Positions 5,523 to 9,807 of a DNA stretch of 9,807 nucleotides are shown here, piece by piece (the stretch's first letter is position 1; each line of letters begins with the position of its first letter). Made by a program: the position numbers and the translations under genes. This DNA is from an uncultured Lachnospiraceae bacterium (lineage in GTDB: Bacteria > Bacillota_A > Clostridia > Lachnospirales > Lachnospiraceae). Where the stretch lies: the NCBI GenBank assembly GCA_947175285.1, contig CAMWMM010000145.1:1-9807 (forward strand), given 5' to 3'. A model generated the notes under the pieces. That model was not told the DNA's origin. It searched no databases and saw only the letters and a list, made by a program, of their open reading frames with translations.

Positions 5523-5780
5523 CTATCCCTCTACAATCAGGTAGCGTCCGTCTCCAATCTCAAAGACTTCATCCGCCTCTAATATCTCATCCTCGTCAGC
5601 GCCCTCCATGTCAATGCCCGCTTCATCAAAATAATCCCATACTTCCTGCACGGAATCCACTACGACAGCCATACATTCCTCTAAAAAGTCATCCGCTGCC
5701 TCCAGTGTTTCCACCACATTTTCAGGAAACAATTGTCCCTGCTTTTCTAAAAAACATTTCAGTACCGCATCATCAAACAT
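5523..5780 (-). CDS. small highly acidic protein of unknown function
   Basis: An 85-residue protein I do not recognise by function. About 27 of 85 residues are Asp or Glu against only three Lys/Arg, so it is strongly negative. It has no signal peptide or membrane segment. Predicted character is helical in the first two thirds (LEAADDFLEECMAVVVDS at about 26-43), then an acidic turn and a final strand-like GDGRYLIVEG. It is supported as a real gene by an excellent ribosome binding site, AGGAGG at 5789-5794 with 8 nt to the ATG, and by its position 16 nt behind the HAD gene as last member of the ppx-ppk-maf operon. Two cysteines (9 and 36) are present but no metal motif. It could be an adaptor or inhibitor of a neighbouring enzyme; that is speculation. 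Confidence 0.8.
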   Translation of the reverse strand: MFDDAVLKCFLEKQGQLFPENVVETLEAADDFLEECMAVVVDSVQEVWDYFDEAGIDMEGADEDEILEADEVFEIGDGRYLIVEG

Positions 5781-5796
5781 ACCCTTTCCCTCCTGT

Positions 5797-6612
5797 TTAT
5801 GATTTTTGTTCTGTTTGTTCCGCTATCAGTTTCATAATTATCTGATATACCCCTTTATCCTGATAAGAGGGGCATATATGCTTTGCCTTCGCTTTTGTGC
5901 TTTCTCTTGCGTTTTCTACCGCATAGCTTTCCTCTGCCGCCTGCAGCAGACCGATATCATTGTCATTATCCCCGAATGCTGCCGTTTCCGCCTTTCCAAC
6001 ACCCAGATGCTCCTGTATAACCTTTAACGCATTTCCTTTATCAACTGAGGCATCCATAAAATCTACCCATTCTTCTCCCGCCATACAAACCTTTAATTTC
6101 TCTTTCCATGCAGGAATGAATGTATTCTCTCCCAGCTCCCTGATACTTTCTTTCTGATAAATCGCTACTTTGATAATATCTGCCTTTTCCGCCAGAATAT
6201 CATCCACAATACGGAATTTATTATGGTATCCCTTCTCAAAAAAATCAAGAAATTCCTCATTTGTTGTCTCCAAAAGACTTCCGTCCGTAGTCGAAACAAG
6301 GATTTCACACCGCGCATCGTATTTACGCAGCTCCTTTATCAGTTTGACGGCATCCTCCCGCCGCATCTTCCGCACCAGAATATTTTTATGCCGGTAACGT
6401 ACATGTGCGCCGTTTTCCGCCAGATAAATGATTCTGTCCGATACTTCACGGAACATATTTTTTATACTGTAATACTGTCTTCCGCTTGCCACACAGAAAT
6501 AATTTCCCATATCTGTCCAGATACGTATTGCCTCAAGCATTTCCGGATAAATCCCGGAAGTTGATTCTTTTACTAATGTTCCGTCAATATCTGTCGCAAT
6601 TAGTTTTATCAT
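5797..6612 (-). CDS. Cof-type HAD superfamily phosphatase (second copy)
   Basis: A 271-residue HAD IIB phosphatase. Motif I is TDIDGT with Asp8 and Asp10, motif II ASGR (42-45), the cap is at about 80-180, motif III Lys192 is in DKGNAL, and motif IV is GDNDND (214-219). All catalytic residues are intact. It differs strongly from the + strand HAD protein outside the motifs, so the two are distant paralogues, not a recent duplication. It begins 4 nt after the maf stop codon; only a weak AGG about 10 nt upstream is seen, so translational coupling to maf is likely. It acts on soluble phosphate esters by family; no specific substrate can be named. Confidence 0.92.
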   Translation of the reverse strand: MIKLIATDIDGTLVKESTSGIYPEMLEAIRIWTDMGNYFCVASGRQYYSIKNMFREVSDRIIYLAENGAHVRYRHKNILVRKMRREDAVKLIKELRKYDARCEILVSTTDGSLLETTNEEFLDFFEKGYHNKFRIVDDILAEKADIIKVAIYQKESIRELGENTFIPAWKEKLKVCMAGEEWVDFMDASVDKGNALKVIQEHLGVGKAETAAFGDNDNDIGLLQAAEESYAVENARESTKAKAKHICPSYQDKGVYQIIMKLIAEQTEQKS

Positions 6613-6616
6613 CCGT

Positions 6617-7213
6617 TTATACCTGCTCTATCAAATTTCTCTTTTTCAGTTCCTGACACAATCTTCCTATGGGCAGTCCCACTACATTTGCATAATCTCC
6701 GCAGATTCCCTGAATATAGGCTGCAAAAAGTCCCTGAATTGCATAGGCGCCCGCCTTATCCATCGGCTCTCCTGAATCAATATAAGCCTCAATTTCCTCC
6801 TCTGTCATAGGAAATACGGTAACATCCGTACACTCATGAAATGTATAAAACATTGCCGGCGTATCTTTATATTTCCATGCCAACGTTACACCGGTATAAA
6901 CCTGATGGCTCTTTCCCTGCAATTCCCATAACATTTCGAAAGCTTCTTCTTTATCTTTCGGTTTCCCCATAATTTTATTCCAACAGGCAACAACAGTATC
7001 TGCTCCGATTACCACAAAATCCTCTTTCATTGTCTCAGACAACTGTCCGCAGATATCGACCGCCTTTTGATAAGAAAGTTCCTCTACGACTTCTTCCGGC
7101 GCTTCTTTTGTCCTTTCTTCTTCCTTTAAGCTCGGCATGGTCTTAAACGAAAGCCCGACCTGCTTTAACAGTTCCTTTCTCCGCGGGGATGCGGATGCTA
7201 ATACTATCTTCAT
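6617..7213 (-). CDS. maf: Maf-family nucleoside triphosphate pyrophosphatase
   Basis: A 198-residue house-cleaning enzyme that hydrolyses nucleoside triphosphates such as dTTP, UTP or modified nucleotides to the monophosphate and pyrophosphate. In Bacillus, Maf overexpression inhibits septation. The family hallmarks are complete: N-terminal LASASPRRKELL (5-16), IGADTVV with Asp72, GKP (83-85), the YTGVT segment (106-110), MDKAGAYAIQG with Asp152, Lys153 and Gln160, and GDYANVVGLP (172-181). The start MKIVLASASP at 7213 matches the family; AAAGGA lies 12 nt upstream. An ATG at 7225 (MSIK extension) abuts AAAGGA with no spacing, so it is less likely. It lies 19 nt after ppk. Its pyrophosphate product fits a phosphate-metabolism operon, although this link is inference. 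Confidence 0.93.
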   Translation of the reverse strand: MKIVLASASPRRKELLKQVGLSFKTMPSLKEEERTKEAPEEVVEELSYQKAVDICGQLSETMKEDFVVIGADTVVACWNKIMGKPKDKEEAFEMLWELQGKSHQVYTGVTLAWKYKDTPAMFYTFHECTDVTVFPMTEEEIEAYIDSGEPMDKAGAYAIQGLFAAYIQGICGDYANVVGLPIGRLCQELKKRNLIEQV

Positions 7214-7232
7214 CTTAATGCTCATTCCTTTC

Positions 7233-9359
7233 TTAGTCTGCATGGCGTGTTTCCGGAATAAAGACCCGCTTATCCACAACCTCTTCTTTCTTTTTCGCCG
7301 CCTTCTTTGCCTCTTCACAAAACATAAGCTGAGAATTGAAGCCTTCCGCATCCTGTCTGTCAACTTTCCAGTACGTGCCGTCAGGAAGCAGAACGTGTGC
7401 TTTTACATTATCTTTTAACTGACATTCCAGAATGTGCATAATTTTTTCCTGCAATGCCGGTTTCTCAATCGGAAACATAATCTCCACGCGCCTATCCAGA
7501 TTTCTTGGCATCCAGTCCGCACTGGCACAGTAATACTCCGCCCTGCCGTCATTTTCAAAATAGAAAATTCTGGCATGTTCCAGATAATTGCCGACAATGG
7601 AGCGGACGCTGATATTGCCGCCAATGCCCGGCAGACCTGTTTTCAGACAGCAGATACCGCGGATAATCAGCTCTATCTTTACCCCTGCGGCGCCTGCTTC
7701 ATAGAGTGCCTCAATAATGCTCTTATCACACAGAGCATTCATTTTTGCTATAATATGCGCAGATCTGCCCTGTAAGGCATTGTCTCTTTCTCTTTGTATG
7801 AGATAAATCAATCTGTCTTTTAACCAAAGCGGCGCTAACGATAATTTATTCCAGGAACGCGGTTCCGAATAGCCGGAGAGCATATTAAAAACTGCGGTAG
7901 CATCCTCTCCAATCACTTCCGAACAGGTCAAAAGACCTAAGTCCGTATAGAGCTTTGCCGTGGAATCGTTGTAATTTCCGGTTCCCAAATGCACGTAACG
8001 CCGTATACCGTCCGCTTCTCTACGGACAACAAGTGTTATTTTACTGTGGGTCTTTAACCCTAAAAGCCCGTAAATAACATGACATCCGGCCTTTTCCAAT
8101 CTTCTCGCCCATACAATATTGTTCTCTTCATCAAATCTTGCCTTTAATTCTACCAGCACGGAAACCTGCTTACCATTATCCGCCGCCTGTTCCAATGCCG
8201 CAATAATCGGGGAATTACCACTGACACGGTAAAGTGTCTGTTTGATGGCAAGGACATCCGGGTCTTTTGCCGCCTGTCTGATAAAGCGGACAACCGGTTC
8301 AAATGTCTGATACGGATGGAACATTAAAATATCATCCTCCCGTATACGCTCAAAAATATCAGCATCTTCCGGCAGTTCTGTCACCGGCTGCGGTTTCGGA
8401 TAATGCTGCTCTTTTAATGCATCGAATCCGTCCAGTCCGTACATTTTCATTAAGAACGTCATATCAAGCGGTCCGTTAATCGGATAAATATCCTCTTTCC
8501 CAATATACAAATCGTCTTGAATGATTTTTAAAAGCCTCTCATCCATGCCCGCTTCCACTTCGAGGCGAATTGCCTGCCCCCACTGCCTTTTTTTCAACTG
8601 TTTCTCAATTTCCTGCAGCAAATCCGCCGTTTCTTCTTCCTCGATAGAAAGGTCGGCATTACGCATGATTCTAAACGGATATGCACACACAATATCATAA
8701 TTTAAAAAAAGTTTATGAATATTCCTCTCAATTACTTCCTCTAAAAGAATTACGGTTTTTTCTTCAACGGACGGCAGGGAAACGATTCTGGCCAGAACGC
8801 TCGGCACCTGCACTGTTGCAAATTCCAGTTCTCCGTCACCGTTCTTCTTCCGTACGAGAGCTCCGATGTTCAGAGATTTATTACGGATTAAAGGGAAAGG
8901 TCTGGAAGAATCCACTGCCATCGGCGTTAAAACCGGATAGACGTTATCTTCAAAATATTGGTCCACATATGCCGCTTCCGACCTTGTCAACTCCTCATGA
9001 CACCCTATCAGTCGAAGTCCGTTCTCCATAAGCTGCATACGCAGCGCATGATATGTAGCATACTGCTCCTCAACCAGTTTGTGCGTTTCCTGATTCAGCA
9101 TGGCGAGCTGGCTTTCCGGCGTCAATCCTGCAATATCCTTTTTATGATAGCCTGCATTTACCATATCTTTTAAAGAGGCAACTCTTACCATAAAAAATTC
9201 ATCCAGATTAGATGCCGAAATGCTTAAAAATTTTAAACGCTCAAATAAAGGGATTTCTGCATCCTGCGCTTCGCTTAAGACTCTTTTATCAAAAAGAAGC
9301 CAGCTCAATTCTCTGTTCGTATAGTTTTCCGCCATAGAAAAATCCACTGTTTCCGCCAT
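7233..9359 (-). CDS. ppk: polyphosphate kinase 1
   Basis: A 708-residue kinase that reversibly polymerises the gamma-phosphate of ATP into inorganic polyphosphate. The N-terminal domain carries the hallmark NRELSWLLFDKRVL (15-28) and SNLDEFFMVRVA (50-61). The catalytic domains follow: KQTLYR (373-378), the autophosphorylated His438 in LKTHSK, HLGTGNYN (457-464), a second conserved His595 in YLEHAR, and ADWMPRNLDRRVE (614-626). These correspond to His435 and His592 of the E. coli enzyme. Length is normal, with a charged C-terminal tail including Lys-rich KKAAKKK at 685-691. The start is ATG 9359; AAAGGG lies 12 nt upstream, inside the last codons of ppx, whose stop is 7 nt away, so the two are probably translationally coupled. 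An in-frame ATG at residue 9 is an alternative start. Confidence 0.97.
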   Translation of the reverse strand: MAETVDFSMAENYTNRELSWLLFDKRVLSEAQDAEIPLFERLKFLSISASNLDEFFMVRVASLKDMVNAGYHKKDIAGLTPESQLAMLNQETHKLVEEQYATYHALRMQLMENGLRLIGCHEELTRSEAAYVDQYFEDNVYPVLTPMAVDSSRPFPLIRNKSLNIGALVRKKNGDGELEFATVQVPSVLARIVSLPSVEEKTVILLEEVIERNIHKLFLNYDIVCAYPFRIMRNADLSIEEEETADLLQEIEKQLKKRQWGQAIRLEVEAGMDERLLKIIQDDLYIGKEDIYPINGPLDMTFLMKMYGLDGFDALKEQHYPKPQPVTELPEDADIFERIREDDILMFHPYQTFEPVVRFIRQAAKDPDVLAIKQTLYRVSGNSPIIAALEQAADNGKQVSVLVELKARFDEENNIVWARRLEKAGCHVIYGLLGLKTHSKITLVVRREADGIRRYVHLGTGNYNDSTAKLYTDLGLLTCSEVIGEDATAVFNMLSGYSEPRSWNKLSLAPLWLKDRLIYLIQRERDNALQGRSAHIIAKMNALCDKSIIEALYEAGAAGVKIELIIRGICCLKTGLPGIGGNISVRSIVGNYLEHARIFYFENDGRAEYYCASADWMPRNLDRRVEIMFPIEKPALQEKIMHILECQLKDNVKAHVLLPDGTYWKVDRQDAEGFNSQLMFCEEAKKAAKKKEEVVDKRVFIPETRHAD

Positions 9360-9366
9360 ATCACTT

Positions 9367-9807
9367 TCAATCCCTTTCTCTTTTTTGCCGGATAACCGGT
9401 TTTACGCTGTACACTTCTTCAAAAAATTCCGCTCTTTTATAAAACATTCCCTTTTCCAGAGTAATATCGACAGGCGTATCTATCGTAATAATCAACTCTT
9501 CATCCAGCAATGTCGTTTTCACGTTTTTAAATTTCTGCTTATGGCTTCTGTCGAGAGCGTTTGCTATTTTTAAAATTGCTGTCAGTTTTGCCATTTTCAG
9601 ATATGCCTCTTTATCCAGATGCACAGTCTGTCCTATTACTCCATAATAATCAAAATCCATATGATTATACTTAACAGTATTTGCTACAATTTCCCTTTCA
9701 ATATGCGAAAGGCCTATTATTTCGGTTGAAATAAAAATATTATAAGAACATTCACCCAAATTTGTCAGGCTGAGATATTTGCCGAAGTCAGTTAAAATAG
9801 TTGCAAG
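9367..9807 (-). CDS. ppx: exopolyphosphatase Ppx/GppA, C-terminal part (5' end outside window)
   Basis: The frame is open to the window edge, so only the last 146 residues are visible; the ASKHA catalytic domains lie outside. The visible part is the HD-like C-terminal region of Ppx/GppA proteins, which hydrolyse polyphosphate from the end or act on pppGpp. Recognisable features are LTDFGKYLSL near the window edge, STEIIGLSHIEREIVA, YNHMDF, and AKLTAILKIANALDRSHKQK, the typical helix with Ala-Asp/Asn-Ala-Leu-Asp-Arg-Ser. The position where HD is usual reads Thr-Asp, and the later His-rich stretch reads GECSYN, so the metal site looks lost. The gene sits immediately upstream of ppk with a 7-nt gap, the standard synthesis/degradation pair. 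A TTG at 9759 is not a real start. The assignment is fairly firm from context and C-terminal motifs. Confidence 0.85.
   Translation of the reverse strand, partial: LATILTDFGKYLSLTNLGECSYNIFISTEIIGLSHIEREIVANTVKYNHMDFDYYGVIGQTVHLDKEAYLKMAKLTAILKIANALDRSHKQKFKNVKTTLLDEELIITIDTPVDITLEKGMFYKRAEFFEEVYSVKPVIRQKRERD

Noticed and set aside
5512..5526. Terminator for the leftward operon (GGGA-TAG-TCCC stem plus T-run)
   Set aside because: The stem is only 4 bp and includes the stop codon; it is too weak to call as a terminator.
5447..5845. 132-codon Pro/Ser/His-rich open frame on the + strand
   Set aside because: It overlaps the end of the HAD gene and runs antisense to the acidic gene; its composition is the complement of acidic codons, with no ribosome binding site.
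6223..6564. 113-codon open frame on the + strand
   Set aside because: It is antisense to the catalytic core of a clear HAD gene and has no domain signal of its own.

Overview
The window looks like chromosomal core or near-core sequence of a low-to-moderate GC Firmicute, most likely a Clostridia/Lachnospiraceae gut anaerobe. This placement is inference. It rests on protein resemblance (a YkpA/YbiT-type ABC-F protein, Cof-type HAD phosphatases, a clostridial-style ppx-ppk pair), purine-rich AAGGAG/AAAGG ribosome binding sites, and sigma-A-like promoters. I see no insertion sequence, phage gene, tRNA, rRNA or CRISPR array.

Layout. (1) 1-74 is AT-rich with no gene seen. (2) 75-905 (-) is a membrane-anchored glycerophosphodiester phosphodiesterase. 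It is divergent from (3) 1037-1951 (+), an AraC-type regulator with a GyrI-like effector domain that ends in a clear intrinsic terminator (1968-2003). (4) 2007-5511 (+) is a transcription unit. A sigma-A promoter and a ~120-nt structured leader precede an ABC-F ATPase, which overlaps by one base a PHP-domain phosphoesterase/RNase. After a 56-nt spacer with two perfect hairpins comes a Cof-type HAD phosphatase. (5) 9807-5523 (-) is a tight operon read leftwards: ppx (5' end outside the window), ppk, maf, a second Cof-type HAD phosphatase and a small very acidic protein of unknown function. Gaps are 4-19 nt. The two operons converge with only 11 nt between stop codons.

How the genes fit together. 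The leftward operon is a polyphosphate module (Ppk synthesises, Ppx degrades) joined to nucleotide and phosphate-ester housekeeping enzymes. The rightward operon joins a ribosome-associated ABC-F factor to a PHP enzyme of the RNase AM/YciV type, which suggests a translation or rRNA-maturation theme.

The most interesting signal is the ABC-F leader. It carries a short frame of 8 codons ending M-R-L-V, then a 29-codon GTG-initiated frame with a good Shine-Dalgarno. The second frame contains Arg-Leu-Arg and ends inside the first codons of the ABC-F gene. Both are superimposed on hairpins of which two are mutually exclusive. This has the architecture of a translational attenuator and, to my knowledge, is not described for this ABC-F subfamily. 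A second notable point is an internal Shine-Dalgarno plus in-frame ATG in the AraC gene, which could make the effector domain alone, as in TipAL/TipAS.
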